A stretch of DNA of 64,000 nt from Streptomyces sp. NRRL WC-3618 (GCF_001280005.1 NZ_LGDW01000107.1:1-64000); one strand, 5' to 3'. Positions 8,560 through 18,576 are shown, counted from the first letter of the stretch. Notes: generated by a model from the sequence alone, not told the origin. Numbers and translations: made by a program.

Positions 8560-10051
8560 GGTTCGAGCAGGGGTTGTCGTCCGCCGAGCGGGCTCCCTCG
8601 GAGACGTCCTTCGGGACCTGGGCGGACGGCGGCGCGGCCGTGGCGCCGGGCTTGTACGACTGGCCGACGACGACGTTGACGCCCGCCGCCGTCACCGGCT
8701 GGATGGCGGCGCCGGGAAAGGCCCGGGCCGCCGTCTGGGCCTCGGACTTGTGGCCGGGGCCGTACTGGACGACCGTCGTCGTGTGGTCCTGGCTGTTCGC
8801 GGTCGCCGTGCCGGCGACGGTGAAACCGTCGGCTGTCAGCTCGGCGGCTGCCTTGGCGGCCAGGCCCGTGACGGTGGTGCCGTTGTAGACGGTGACCGTG
8901 ATCCCCTTGCCGGACACGGAAACCGGGGTGGCAGCGGGACGGGCGCTCGGCGTGGTCTTCTTCTTGCCGCTTGCGTCCTTGCCGTCCAGGGTGCGGTCCG
9001 CCTTCAGGGCCGCCCAGAGGTCACTGGCGTCGGGTTCGACGATGGCGACGCGCGCACCCTCGTACCGCCAGGGGATGGTGACGAACTTCGTGTTGTGCAG
9101 GTCGATGTTCTTCAGCGTCATCGCGAACGAGATCAGCTTGTCGGCGGAGCCGAGACCGGGGTCCACGGTCAGGGACTTGGTGGCCGCGTCGGCGAGCGGG
9201 AGCAGCTTGGTCGGGCTCAGCCCGTTGCTCTTGATCTCCTTCAACAGGCTTGCCACGAAGGCCTGCTGGCGCTTGATCCGGCCTATGTCGGAGCCGTCGC
9301 CGAGACCGTGCCGGATCCGGACGTAGTCCAGCGCCTTCTGTCCCGAGACCTTCTGCTCGCCCTTGTCGAAGAGCAGCTTGCCGCGCGTGGGGCGTTTGGG
9401 GCTGAGATCACGTTCGTAGACGTTCTGGGGGAGGCACACGTCCACCCCGCCCACCACGTCGGTCAGCGCGGCGAAGCCCTTGAAGTCGACGACCACCGTG
9501 TGGTCGACGCGCAGACCGGTGATGCTCTCGACCGTGTTCTGGGTGCAGGCGGGGTTGCCCGTGGCGGTCTCGCCGACCGAGTAGGCCGCGTTGAACATGG
9601 TGTGCGGCTGCGCGGTCGTCCACTTGCCGTTGGGCAGCTTGCAGGGCGGGATGGTGACCAGGGTGTCGCGGGGTATGGAGACGGCGACGGCGTTCTTGTG
9701 GTCGGCGTAGACGTGCAGCAGGAACGCGGTGTCGGAACGGCCGATGTCGTTCACGTCGCCGCCGCCGAGCGCGGCGTTGCCGTCGTTGCGCGCGTCCGAG
9801 CCGATGACGAGGACGTTCTCGCCCTTGGACGAGCCCTCGGCGGGGCGGTTGTCCGAGAGGCCGCCCGCGTCGAAGGTCTTGATGTCGCTGTCCAGCTTCA
9901 GATAGACCCAGCCGGCGCCGGCCGCGGCGAGCAGCAGGAGCGAGAGGGAGATCGCCAGGGCCAGCCGGCCACGCCGAACCGGCTTGCGCCGCCGCGTGCC
10001 CGCGGCGGACCGGTGTCGCGAGGGTACGGCCCTGCTGGTGCTGGTGGTCAT
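8546..10051 (-). CDS. LytR-CpsA-Psr (LCP) family cell-wall glycopolymer ligase with LytR_C domain
   Basis: LCP enzymes attach teichoic-acid-like or other glycopolymers to peptidoglycan on the outer face of the membrane. This 501-residue protein has a basic cytosolic N-terminus, one transmembrane segment (LALAISLSLLLLAAAGAGW, about 29-50) and the LCP catalytic domain with the conserved RSDTAFLLHV and VAVSIPRDTLV motifs (Arg/Asp lipid-phosphate ligands). It ends in a LytR_C domain (about 380-480, VTVYNGTTVTGLAAKAAAEL). Length and order match Streptomyces LCP proteins. It is divergent from tatA, and its last 14 bp overlap the end of the ATPase remnant on the other strand. Confidence 0.92.
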   Translation of the reverse strand: MTTSTSRAVPSRHRSAAGTRRRKPVRRGRLALAISLSLLLLAAAGAGWVYLKLDSDIKTFDAGGLSDNRPAEGSSKGENVLVIGSDARNDGNAALGGGDVNDIGRSDTAFLLHVYADHKNAVAVSIPRDTLVTIPPCKLPNGKWTTAQPHTMFNAAYSVGETATGNPACTQNTVESITGLRVDHTVVVDFKGFAALTDVVGGVDVCLPQNVYERDLSPKRPTRGKLLFDKGEQKVSGQKALDYVRIRHGLGDGSDIGRIKRQQAFVASLLKEIKSNGLSPTKLLPLADAATKSLTVDPGLGSADKLISFAMTLKNIDLHNTKFVTIPWRYEGARVAIVEPDASDLWAALKADRTLDGKDASGKKKTTPSARPAATPVSVSGKGITVTVYNGTTVTGLAAKAAAELTADGFTVAGTATANSQDHTTTVVQYGPGHKSEAQTAARAFPGAAIQPVTAAGVNVVVGQSYKPGATAAPPSAQVPKDVSEGARSADDNPCSNLTYG

Positions 10052-10082
10052 CGGCGCCCTTCTGACGTCTCACCCTGGTTGT

Positions 10083-10106
10083 ACAGTTGCGCAAAGTAGC
10101 AACTGT
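10083..10106. promoter_or_regulatory. Inverted repeat between divergent lcp and tatA genes
   Basis: ACAGTTGC (10083-10090) and GCAACTGT (10099-10106) are perfect 8-bp arms around an 8-bp spacer. The site is midway in the short divergent region, a good position for an operator controlling one or both genes. No cognate regulator can be named. Confidence 0.5.
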
Positions 10107-10137
10107 TATGTGTGACGAGAGAAAGGGCGGTGAGGTT

Positions 10138-10380
10138 GTGCTCCGCAACGGACTGGAACCCTGGCACCTGCTGATCGTGGCGATCGTGTTCCTTGTGATG
10201 TTCGGCTCGAAGAAGCTGCCGGACACCGCTCGCGCCCTGGGTCGCTCGATGCGGATCCTCAAGAGCGAGGCGCAGGCGATGAAGGCGGACCCGCAGACGG
10301 GAGAGGGTACGCAGGGGGCTGCGGCCACCGTCCGGACCGAGCCCGTGACCGACCGACGGGAGCCCGTCGCCGATCGATAG
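10138..10380 (+). CDS. tatA: Sec-independent protein translocase subunit TatA/E
   Basis: This 80-residue membrane protein has one N-terminal transmembrane helix (HLLIVAIVFLVMFG), the conserved FGxKKLPDTARALG hinge and amphipathic helix, and a charged, disordered tail. These are the hallmarks of TatA, which polymerises to form the pore for folded Tat substrates. The GTG start is preceded by GAAAGGGCGGTGAGG, which favours it over an upstream in-frame ATG that would place 17 charged residues before the membrane helix. No tatB or tatC lies nearby, so this may be a second TatA-like copy beside a main tatAC locus elsewhere. Confidence 0.9.
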   Translation: MLRNGLEPWHLLIVAIVFLVMFGSKKLPDTARALGRSMRILKSEAQAMKADPQTGEGTQGAAATVRTEPVTDRREPVADR

Positions 10381-10390
10381 GATCATCCGC

Positions 10391-11131
10391 ATGGCGGCTC
10401 CCGAACCGACGATCCTCGCGACCTCCGGCGGACACCGCACCGGCGGCCGGACCATGGTGGCGTTCGACGCCCTCGTGCATCACGCCGTCGACCTCTCCGG
10501 GGCCCACGGCCGCAGGCCGCGCGTCCTGTACGTCGGCACGGCCATCGGGGACGCCGAACACTTCACCGCCCGGATGGGCGAGGCCGCCCGGGTCGCGGGC
10601 TTCGACCTCACCCCGCTGCATCTCTTCCCCATGCCCAACCTGGACGACATCGAGGGCACGGTGCTCGACCAGGACGTCGTCTGGGTCATGGGCGGCTCGG
10701 TCGCGAATCTGCTGGCGGTGTGGCGGGTGCACGGCCTCGACCGGATCATGCGGCGCGCCTGGGAGGCGGGAGTGGTGCTCAGCGGGGTGAGCGCGGGCTC
10801 CCTCTGCTGGTTCACCGGCGGCACCACCGACTCCTTCGGCCCCGACCTGAGGCCGCTCACCGACGCGTTGGGCTTCCTTCCGTACGGCAACGGGGTGCAC
10901 TACGACAGCGACGCGGGCCGCCGCCCGCTGGTGCACCGGCTCGTTGCCGACGGCACCCTGCCCACCACGCACTGCACCGACGACGGGGTCGGTCTCGTCT
11001 ACCGAGGAGCCGAACTCGTCGAAGCGGTCGCGGAGTTGCCGGGCAGGGGCGCCTATGTCGTCAGGTGCGAGGGGGACGCGGCGGTGGAGGAGCGCATCGA
11101 GCCGCGCAGGCTGCCCTCGCCGTCCGCCTGA
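10391..11131 (+). CDS. Peptidase E, family S51 (Asp-specific dipeptidase-like)
   Basis: This 246-residue cytoplasmic enzyme has the family S51 fold. An N-terminal ATSGGHRTGG motif leads to a nucleophile elbow with Ser134 in SGVSAGSLCWF, followed by the conserved HYDSDAGRRPLVHRLVADG segment carrying the catalytic His region. Peptidase E cleaves dipeptides with N-terminal aspartate; some relatives are cyanophycinase-like, so the exact substrate is not certain. ATG 10391 starts 11 bp after tatA stops. The gene's 3' end overlaps the convergent DUF6114 gene by 79 bp. Confidence 0.88.
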   Translation: MAAPEPTILATSGGHRTGGRTMVAFDALVHHAVDLSGAHGRRPRVLYVGTAIGDAEHFTARMGEAARVAGFDLTPLHLFPMPNLDDIEGTVLDQDVVWVMGGSVANLLAVWRVHGLDRIMRRAWEAGVVLSGVSAGSLCWFTGGTTDSFGPDLRPLTDALGFLPYGNGVHYDSDAGRRPLVHRLVADGTLPTTHCTDDGVGLVYRGAELVEAVAELPGRGAYVVRCEGDAAVEERIEPRRLPSPSA

Positions 11132-11595
11132 CCGTCGTCCGCCGCTGGGGCCTCCGCTGTTTCCGGGGCCGTCATGGCGGCCTTGCCCTGCTGCCCGTCC
11201 GCGCGCCGCTGCTTACGGCTGACACGCGGCTCCTGGTCGGGAAGCCAGCCGAAGGTCATACAGCTGCCCACGGCTCCCAGCAGGAGGCCCACGAAGAAGC
11301 CGCCCAGGTTCGAGGTGAGCCAGGTGCCGAGCGTCGCCATGATGCCGACGATCGAGTAGAACAGGCGCTGCGTGGGGTTGAAGAGGATCAGCAGACCGCA
11401 CACCACCATCAGCGACGGCAGCAGAAAGCCTGCCAGACCCTGCATACCCAGGTGCACGACGACCTTCAGCGAGATCTTCACGGTGAGCAGGGTCTCCAGC
11501 CCGCCCAGGGTGAGCAGCAGCCCGCCCAGGAACGGACGGTGGGCCCGCCAGTTGCTGAAGGCGGGCCCCATCCCCTTGTGCTCGACGCCGGACAT
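11053..11595 (-). CDS. DUF6114 membrane protein
   Basis: This 180-residue protein has about four hydrophobic segments (FLGGLLLTLGGLETLL, GFLLPSLMVVCGLLILF, YSIVGIMATLGTW, GGFFVGLLLGAVGSCM), then a basic stretch and an Ala/Asp/Glu-rich soluble tail. It fits the actinobacterial DUF6114 family of unknown function, usually found beside DUF6230. ATG 11595 overlaps the stop of the upstream DUF6230 gene by one base (TGATG), so the two are translationally coupled. The C-terminal 26 codons lie opposite the end of the peptidase E gene. Confidence 0.82.
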   Translation of the reverse strand: MSGVEHKGMGPAFSNWRAHRPFLGGLLLTLGGLETLLTVKISLKVVVHLGMQGLAGFLLPSLMVVCGLLILFNPTQRLFYSIVGIMATLGTWLTSNLGGFFVGLLLGAVGSCMTFGWLPDQEPRVSRKQRRADGQQGKAAMTAPETAEAPAADDGQADGEGSLRGSMRSSTAASPSHLTT

Positions 11596-12326
11596 CAGCA
11601 ACCCGTCGAGCTGAAGCTGAGCTTCAGTCCGGGCAGCTTGAACACGCCCGCTGTGGTGGCGTAGTTGGTCTGCCGCAGCTTGGCGATCCGGACGGTCCGC
11701 GCCTGCTGGCTGAAGACACCCTCCGGACCCTTGACGCCCGCCGCGCTGAGCGTGCTGGCGTCGTTGCCGATCTCGATGTCGTCGAAGGTCGCGTCGCCCG
11801 CCACCTCGGTGGAGTCGGTCGTCAGGTCCGTCGCGCTCACCGGGGTACCGGCGTTGCCCGCCTTGATCAGCAGGTTGATGCCGCCGAGGTCGACGCTCTG
11901 GCAGAGGTTGGTGAGCGTCGCGGTCTTGATCGCCGAGGTGATGACCAGGACCTGACCGCCGGTGTCACCCTCGTTGGGGCTGCCCTCGATCATGTGGTCA
12001 AGAGCGCCGAACTGCTCGAAGCCGGTGCCCTTCAGCTCGGTCGCGGTGACCGTGAACGGCATGCCCGAGATGGCGAACTGGACGCCCAGGGCGCCCTGGG
12101 CGGTGAGTACCGCGAGCGTGGCGGCGACCAGGGTGGCCGGCACCGCCATCACGGCGGCGCGGCGCAGACGGACCCGCCCGCGTCGGCCGGTGTCCTTTCC
12201 GGCACCTTCGACGAATGCGGACACGTTCGAGGATCCCGTGCCGGCGGTGCCTTCGGAGGCGATGTCGCTTCCTGGCTGCTCGGGGTTGGATCCGGCGGAC
12301 GACGAGGCGTCCGAGGACGAGGCCAT
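11595..12326 (-). CDS. DUF6230 family membrane-anchored extracellular protein
   Basis: This 243-residue protein has a Ser/Gly-rich cytoplasmic N-terminus, an arginine-rich patch, one transmembrane segment (AAVMAVPATLVAATLAVLTA, about 75-95) and a predominantly beta extracellular domain with two Cys residues (LCQSVDLGG and the C-terminal STGC). It matches the Streptomyces DUF6230 family, sometimes labelled cholesterol esterase without evidence. ATG 12326 is preceded by a good GGGAG; an upstream in-frame start would add 14 residues but has no clear site. It is co-transcribed with the DUF6114 gene. Function is unknown; a role at the cell surface is inferred from topology only. Confidence 0.82.
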   Translation of the reverse strand: MASSSDASSSAGSNPEQPGSDIASEGTAGTGSSNVSAFVEGAGKDTGRRGRVRLRRAAVMAVPATLVAATLAVLTAQGALGVQFAISGMPFTVTATELKGTGFEQFGALDHMIEGSPNEGDTGGQVLVITSAIKTATLTNLCQSVDLGGINLLIKAGNAGTPVSATDLTTDSTEVAGDATFDDIEIGNDASTLSAAGVKGPEGVFSQQARTVRIAKLRQTNYATTAGVFKLPGLKLSFSSTGC

Positions 12327-13693
<1,367 letters not shown>

Positions 13694-13726
13694 CGAACCG
13701 TCAATGAGCGGTTGAGCGGCCGGGGT

Positions 13727-14716
13727 TCACCGGCGGCGCAACCGCAGAACGAGGGCGGCGACCACGGTGAGCAGTACCGCCGCGGCGCCGCCCGCGATCA
13801 GGTGCCGCGGTCCGGTGCCGTCGGTGGCCGAGGCCACCGGTGCGCCGGCCACGGTGCCCGCGGCCTGGGGGGCGGCGGAGTCGGCGGACTCCGCCGCCCG
13901 TCCCGTTTCCGCCGTGCGTGCCTTCTCCGCGACCTGTGCCGGCTGCTCGGCCGCCGCGCTCGACTCGGCGGCGCTGGGCCGGGCCGCTGGGGAGTCGGAG
14001 GCAGCCGGCGCGGACGCGCGGGAGTCGCCGGACCCCTTGGCGCCGCCCGCGCTGCCCTTCGCTGCCGAGAACACCACGTCCGAGCAGGAGTAGTACGTGT
14101 CCGCCGTACTGGAGTTCTGCCAGATCGTGTACAGCACATGGCGCCCGGTCCGGTCCGACGGCAGCGTCATCCCGATGCGGTACGCGTCGCCCTTCATCGC
14201 GGGATCCTTGACCTCGGCGAACGGCCGCTCCGGCAGGTCGGACCAGTTCAGCGGCGCGGACGGGTCGTACCCGGGCTTCGTCAGGAACATCTTGAACGTG
14301 CCGGTGTGCGGGATCGTCGAGCGGTACGTCATCGTCAGCCGGGCGCCCGGCGACAGCGTGGTCGAGGGCCAGTCGGAGCGGGCGAGGTCGAGACCCCGGT
14401 AGCCGGACAGCCCGCCGCTGCACAGCCGGCCGTCGGGGATCATCGCGCGGTCCCGGCCGTTCACGTCCCCGACCCGCACGTTGTCCCAGAAGGTGAAGGG
14501 CGCCCCGCCGTTCGCGGCGAGCGCCGCCCGGCAGGCCGCCGTACCGGCCAGGCTGCCGCCGTCGGGGGAACAGGCGAAGGCACGACTGACCGGATTCGTC
14601 GGCGCTCCGTGCGCCTGGGCGGGACCCGCCGCCGACAACGTGAGCAGCAGCGGAGCCGCGAAGGCGGCGCTGCCGGCGAGTGCGGCGGCCCTGAGAGTGC
14701 GGCGATGGGCGGTCAT
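13727..14716 (-). CDS. AA10 lytic polysaccharide monooxygenase with C-terminal membrane anchor
   Basis: This 329-residue secreted copper enzyme should oxidatively cleave chitin or cellulose. The signal peptide ends ...GPAQA, leaving His36 as the mature N-terminus, as required for the copper histidine brace. The second brace His is in STIPHTGTFKMFL. The AA10 domain spans about 36-205 (conserved FWDNVRVGDVNGRDR, WSDLPERPF). It lacks a separate chitin-binding module. Instead an Ala/Ser/Pro-rich linker (about 210-295) leads to a hydrophobic helix (LIAGGAAAVLLTVVAALVL) and an RLRRR tail, which would keep it in the membrane. No LPXTG sortase motif is present. Confidence 0.9.
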   Translation of the reverse strand: MTAHRRTLRAAALAGSAAFAAPLLLTLSAAGPAQAHGAPTNPVSRAFACSPDGGSLAGTAACRAALAANGGAPFTFWDNVRVGDVNGRDRAMIPDGRLCSGGLSGYRGLDLARSDWPSTTLSPGARLTMTYRSTIPHTGTFKMFLTKPGYDPSAPLNWSDLPERPFAEVKDPAMKGDAYRIGMTLPSDRTGRHVLYTIWQNSSTADTYYSCSDVVFSAAKGSAGGAKGSGDSRASAPAASDSPAARPSAAESSAAAEQPAQVAEKARTAETGRAAESADSAAPQAAGTVAGAPVASATDGTGPRHLIAGGAAAVLLTVVAALVLRLRRR

Positions 14717-15137
14717 CCGGGACGTCTCCTCGACCGAGGGGGAACAGGTCTGCTGCGGCCGACCCGGAAACGGGTCTGCTTTCGGGCAGTACGGGAGGCG
14801 GGCGGGGCGCGTTCAATCGGCGGGCGGTGCCCCAGGCCCGGTACTCCGCCGTAACTCGCCCAACCCGGTCAACTCGCCGCCGCTCAGGGGCGGTTTTCGG
14901 TTGCCGAGGGTGGGGATCCGGACCGATCGAGGGTTTCCCCCGTATCCGGATGACCTTGGCTTTGCCTACTGTTCCACCACAGCCGCCCCACAGGTAACCC
15001 CGGAACGGGCCGCTCGCGCTTGGCCGGCCGTCGCGCCGCTTTTCGAACAGCACCCCCGCCGCTTCGACGAAGAAGCGATTCGCCCGCTACTCCCCGCTGC
15101 CCGCGCGGCCCGGAGTACGGCCCCGAAAGGCAAGTCC
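14717..15137. other. 421-bp divergent intergenic region between LPMO and S8 peptidase genes
   Basis: No gene is supported. The peptidase frame runs open well upstream, but the translated part is arginine/proline-rich with no start plus signal-peptide arrangement, so I treat it as untranslated. The region presumably contains promoters for both secreted enzymes. Confidence 0.5.
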
Positions 15138-16952
15138 TTGCGTACTTCACTCACCCGTGCCACGGGACGGAAGCTGATATCCGTCGCCGCGGTCTCCGTC
15201 GCTCTGGTGGCCGCGACCACCACCTCGGTCGCCGTCGCCCAGGAGCCCGCCCTCCAGGGCGTCACCCCGGACGCCGCCGCGCAGGCGGTCGCCGCCCCGG
15301 CCGAGCGACTCATCGTCGGCTACAAGTCCGGCGCCGCCGAGGCCACGTCGAACAAGGCCGCCGACGCCGACGCCGCCGCCAAGGGCAGGGAGGCCGGCGA
15401 GAGCCTGGACTTCCAGCGCCGCCTCGGCACCGGCGCGGCCCTCGTCGACCTGGGCGAGAAGCTCAGCAAGACGGACGTCGCCGATGTCATCGCCGAGTAC
15501 CAGGCCGACCCGCAGGTCGCCTACGTCGTGCCGGACCGCATCAAGAAGCCGATGGCGGACCCGAACGACACCGAGTACGGCAAGCAGTGGGACCTGTTCG
15601 AGTCGACCGCGGGTATGCGCGTCCCGGGTGCCTGGTCCACCTCGACCGGCGCCGGAGTGACCGTCGCCGTCATCGACACCGGCTATGTCACGCACTCCGA
15701 CGTCGCCGGGAACATCGTCGGCGGCTACGACTTCATCTCCGACCCCGCGATGTCCGTCGACGGTGACGGCCGCGACAGCAACCCGGCCGACCCCGGCGAC
15801 TGGTTCGCCGCCGGTGAGTGCGGGGAGACCAAGGGCAGCTCCTCCTCCTGGCACGGCACGCACGTCGCGGGCACCATTGCCGCCGTCACCGACAACAACA
15901 AGGGTGTCGCGGGCATCGCGTACAACGCGAAGATCTCCCCGATCCGCGCGCTCGGCAAGTGCGGCGGCGCCGACTCCGACATCATCGACGCCATCACCTG
16001 GGCGTCCGGCGGCACCGTCCCCGGCGTCCCGGCCAACACCAACGTCGCCAAGGTCATCAACATGAGCCTCGGCGGGGGCGGCGCCTGCTCCGCGGCCACG
16101 CAGAGCGCCATCACCGGCGCGGTGAACCGCGGCACCACGGTGGTCGTCGCGGCCGGCAACGAGAACGCGAACGCCTCCACCTCCAACCCGGCGAACTGCA
16201 ACAACGTCATCACCGTCGCCGCGACCGGACGCACCGGCGCCCGCGCCTCGTACTCCAACTTCGGCTCCATGGTGGACATCTCGGCCCCCGGCGGCGAGAT
16301 GAGGACCGGTGACGCCAACGGCATCCTCTCCACGCTGAACTCCGGTGCGAAGACCCCGTCCACCGAGTCGTACGCCTACTACCAGGGCACCAGCATGGCC
16401 ACCCCGCACATCGCGGGCCTGGTCGCGCTGATGAAGTCGGCGAACTCCTCGCTCACCCCGGCCCAGATCGAGTCGGCCATCAAGAGCAACGCCCGTGCCC
16501 TGCCCGGTAGTTGCTCGGGCGGCTGCGGCGCCGGTCTGGCCGACGCGACCAAGACCGTGCAGGCCGTGGCCGGCACCAGTGGCGGCACCGGTGGCGGCAC
16601 GACGGGCACCGTCTTCTCCTCCTCCACCGGCGTCTCGATCCCGGACAACGGCTCCGCCGTCGAGTCCTCGATCGCCGTCAGCGGCCGGACCGGCAACGCC
16701 CCCTCGGCCCTCAAGGTCGGCGTGGACATCACCCACACCTACCGCGGTGACCTGGTCATCACCCTGGTCGCTCCGGACGGTACGACCTACCCGCTGAAGG
16801 CGTCCAGCAGCTCGGACTCCGCCGCCGACGTGAACACCACGTCCACGGTGGACGCCTCCAGCGAGGCAGCCAACGGCACCTGGAAGCTGCGCGTCCAGGA
16901 CGTGGCCTCCTCGGACACCGGCAGGATCAACGGCTGGAAGCTCACCTTCTGA
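15138..16952 (+). CDS. Secreted subtilisin-like serine peptidase (S8) with P/Homo B domain
   Basis: This is a 604-residue extracellular endopeptidase. A signal peptide (about 1-35, ISVAAVSVALVAATTTSVAVA) is followed by an I9-type propeptide (ERLIVGYKSG... to VAYVVPD). The S8 catalytic domain carries Asp180 (VIDTGYVTHSD), His239 (WHGTHVAGT) and Ser419 (GTSMATPHIAG). A short Gly/Thr linker leads to a C-terminal P/proprotein convertase domain (about 490-604, ending INGWKLTF). The TTG start is chosen because GAAAGGCAAG precedes it and the signal peptide begins at once. It could be a target of the subtilisin-inhibitor-like protein encoded at 32296-32751. Confidence 0.92.
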   Translation: MRTSLTRATGRKLISVAAVSVALVAATTTSVAVAQEPALQGVTPDAAAQAVAAPAERLIVGYKSGAAEATSNKAADADAAAKGREAGESLDFQRRLGTGAALVDLGEKLSKTDVADVIAEYQADPQVAYVVPDRIKKPMADPNDTEYGKQWDLFESTAGMRVPGAWSTSTGAGVTVAVIDTGYVTHSDVAGNIVGGYDFISDPAMSVDGDGRDSNPADPGDWFAAGECGETKGSSSSWHGTHVAGTIAAVTDNNKGVAGIAYNAKISPIRALGKCGGADSDIIDAITWASGGTVPGVPANTNVAKVINMSLGGGGACSAATQSAITGAVNRGTTVVVAAGNENANASTSNPANCNNVITVAATGRTGARASYSNFGSMVDISAPGGEMRTGDANGILSTLNSGAKTPSTESYAYYQGTSMATPHIAGLVALMKSANSSLTPAQIESAIKSNARALPGSCSGGCGAGLADATKTVQAVAGTSGGTGGGTTGTVFSSSTGVSIPDNGSAVESSIAVSGRTGNAPSALKVGVDITHTYRGDLVITLVAPDGTTYPLKASSSSDSAADVNTTSTVDASSEAANGTWKLRVQDVASSDTGRINGWKLTF

Positions 16953-17010
16953 GCCTCCACGGGGAACAACCACCCGTCGGCGTAAGAAAACTGACGATGT
17001 GACACAAACG

Positions 17011-17050
17011 GGCGGGTCGGTCGGCGTGGATGGACGCCGGCCGACCCGCC
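17011..17050. terminator. Bidirectional hairpin terminator between convergent genes
   Basis: GGCGGGTCGGTCGGCGT (17011-17027) pairs with ACGCCGGCCGACCCGCC (17034-17050) around a 6-nt loop, with only one G-T wobble. It sits between the convergent peptidase and reductase genes. As is common in Streptomyces, no long U-tract follows. Confidence 0.82.
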
Positions 17051-17080
17051 GTCGTACGTGGATGTCCCGTACGCCTTTGC

Positions 17081-17932
17081 TCAGCCGCCGAACTCCGCCA
17101 GCTGCTCCGACGCCCACTCCCGATACCCGCGCCCCGGCCGCCCGAGCAACTCCTGTACGTCCGGCTCCACTTGCGCCTTGCCCCCACCCCGCCCCCGCGC
17201 CGCACTCTCCACCAGGGCGAGGGCCATCGGCTCCGGATGGCGCGCGAGCAGCCCCCGTAGCAACTGACTTTCTGTCAGTTCCATGAATTTCAGCGGCCGG
17301 TGCAGCAAGTCGCCCAGGATCTCGGTCTGTTCCGAAGGGGTGATGGCGACGGGCCCGGTCAGGGCGTAGGCGCGCCCCGCGTGGGCTTCGGGGTCGGTGA
17401 GGGCCTGGACCGCCACGTCGGCGATGTCCCGCGGGTCGACGCTCGCGTTCCGCGCGGTGCCGTCGAGACCCCGGACGACCCCTTCCTCCCGGATGGAGCG
17501 GGCCCAGCCCAGGGTGTTGGACATGAAGGCGCGCGGACGCAGGAAGGTCCACGCCAGCCCGGAAGCGCGCAGCAGCCGCTCGTTCTCCCGCTGCCACCGC
17601 GTGATCAGGTCGATGGCGTCGGGCTCGGTCACGGCTTGGGCCGACAGCTTCACCACCTGGGACACCCCCGCCGCCCGGGCGGCCGCCACGAAGTTCCTGT
17701 CCTGGGCCGGCGCCAGCGGGTTCGCGGTGATGAGAAGGCAGGACCGTACGCCGACCAGCGCCGCGCGCAGCCCGGCGGGGTCGTCGAAGTCCCCGCGCGC
17801 CACCTCGATTCCGGGACCGGCGAGGGTGACGCGGTGCGGGTAGCGGGTGAGCAGGCGCAGCGGGCCGGTGCCCCACAGGCGTTCGGCGACCAGCCGGCCG
17901 ACGGTACCGGTGGCCCCCGTCAGCAGAATCAC
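17081..17932 (-). CDS. NmrA-like NAD(P)-binding reductase, possible butyrolactone-pathway enzyme
   Basis: This 283-residue Rossmann-fold protein has the N-terminal dinucleotide motif LTGATGTVGRLVAERL and typical NmrA/atypical SDR features (ARGDFDDPAGLRAAL, KLSAQAV, TFLRPRAFMSN, YALTGP). GTG 17932 begins within the stop of the upstream receptor gene (GTGA, 4-bp overlap), so the pair is translationally coupled. Butyrolactone pathways need a reductase after the AfsA step, and its position in a receptor/AfsA locus makes it a candidate. This is inference: known reductases such as ScbB and BarS1 are SDRs of a different type. It could instead be an NADPH-sensing regulator or quinone reductase. Confidence 0.85.
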   Translation of the reverse strand: MILLTGATGTVGRLVAERLWGTGPLRLLTRYPHRVTLAGPGIEVARGDFDDPAGLRAALVGVRSCLLITANPLAPAQDRNFVAAARAAGVSQVVKLSAQAVTEPDAIDLITRWQRENERLLRASGLAWTFLRPRAFMSNTLGWARSIREEGVVRGLDGTARNASVDPRDIADVAVQALTDPEAHAGRAYALTGPVAITPSEQTEILGDLLHRPLKFMELTESQLLRGLLARHPEPMALALVESAARGRGGGKAQVEPDVQELLGRPGRGYREWASEQLAEFGG

Positions 17933-18576
17933 GCGACGGGGGCCGGGGAGAGGGAGAGGACGCGGACGCCGCGATCGGCCCGGCTGTCCAGTCCGAGCAG
18001 GAGCCCCGGTACCGCGATGGCGGGCAGGAGGTGGGACCACAGGACCGCGATACGGTGCGCGAGGTCCGCCCGGTCGGTCAGGGCCCGCGACATCAACTGG
18101 ATGCCCGCGAAGCCCCCCACCAGCAGCTCCACCGTGTCCCGAGGATTCACCGTGGGCAGCAACTCGCCTTGTGCGCGGGCCTGTTCCATCAGCGTGGCCA
18201 GCCGCTCCCCCCACTGCCGGAACGGTCCACTGTGGTCGACCCCGGGCGGCGTCGCCTGGTCCACCGTCAGCCGCACGCTCCCTCGCAGCAGGGAGTCGGT
18301 CAGCAGCCGCTGCGCCACGACGAAGGTCATGTCGATGATCTCCTGCAACTTGCAGGCCTGTTCCGGGACCGTGCCGAACGGCACCTGCTCGTCCAGCACC
18401 GCCTGGGCGAGGGATTCCTTTGACGGAAAGTGGAAATACAGGGCGCCCTTGGTCACTTCGGCCCGCTCCAGCACCATCGAGATGGTCGTGGAGGTGTAGC
18501 CGTGCTCGTCGAAAACCGCGCCCGCAGCTTCCAGGATCGCCCTGCGCGTCCTGATGGCGCGCTCCTGTTTCGCCAT
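17929..18576 (-). CDS. TetR-family gamma-butyrolactone receptor (ScbR/ArpA type)
   Basis: This 215-residue repressor has an N-terminal helix-turn-helix (about 9-55: TRRAILEAAGAVFDEHGY...VTKGALYFHF) and the ligand-domain pattern of gamma-butyrolactone receptors (QEIIDMTFVVAQRL, RLTVDQ, GPFRQWGERL, VGGFAGIQLMSRALTDRADL, HLLPAIAVPG). The MAKQERAIRTRR start is nearly the same as in ScbR-type proteins. It is divergent from the AfsA-like gene with a candidate binding site between them. Binding of an autoregulator would release DNA. Downstream it overlaps the NmrA-like gene by 4 bp. The ATG lies after an AGGGGCT-type site. Confidence 0.9.
   Translation of the reverse strand: MAKQERAIRTRRAILEAAGAVFDEHGYTSTTISMVLERAEVTKGALYFHFPSKESLAQAVLDEQVPFGTVPEQACKLQEIIDMTFVVAQRLLTDSLLRGSVRLTVDQATPPGVDHSGPFRQWGERLATLMEQARAQGELLPTVNPRDTVELLVGGFAGIQLMSRALTDRADLAHRIAVLWSHLLPAIAVPGLLLGLDSRADRGVRVLSLSPAPVA

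Noticed and set aside
5723..10099. A 1458-codon open frame on the plus strand
   Set aside because: It is a shadow of GH35, LacI, ArsR and the antisense of lcp. Only the 7.8-8.4 kb part, the ATPase remnant, is meaningful.
13696..13713. AACCG...CGGTT stem between two convergent genes
   Set aside because: Only 5 bp with an 8-nt loop; too weak to call a terminator.
14481..15137. N-terminal extension of the S8 peptidase by over 200 residues
   Set aside because: The extension is antisense to the LPMO and compositionally random, and the signal peptide starts at the TTG at 15138.
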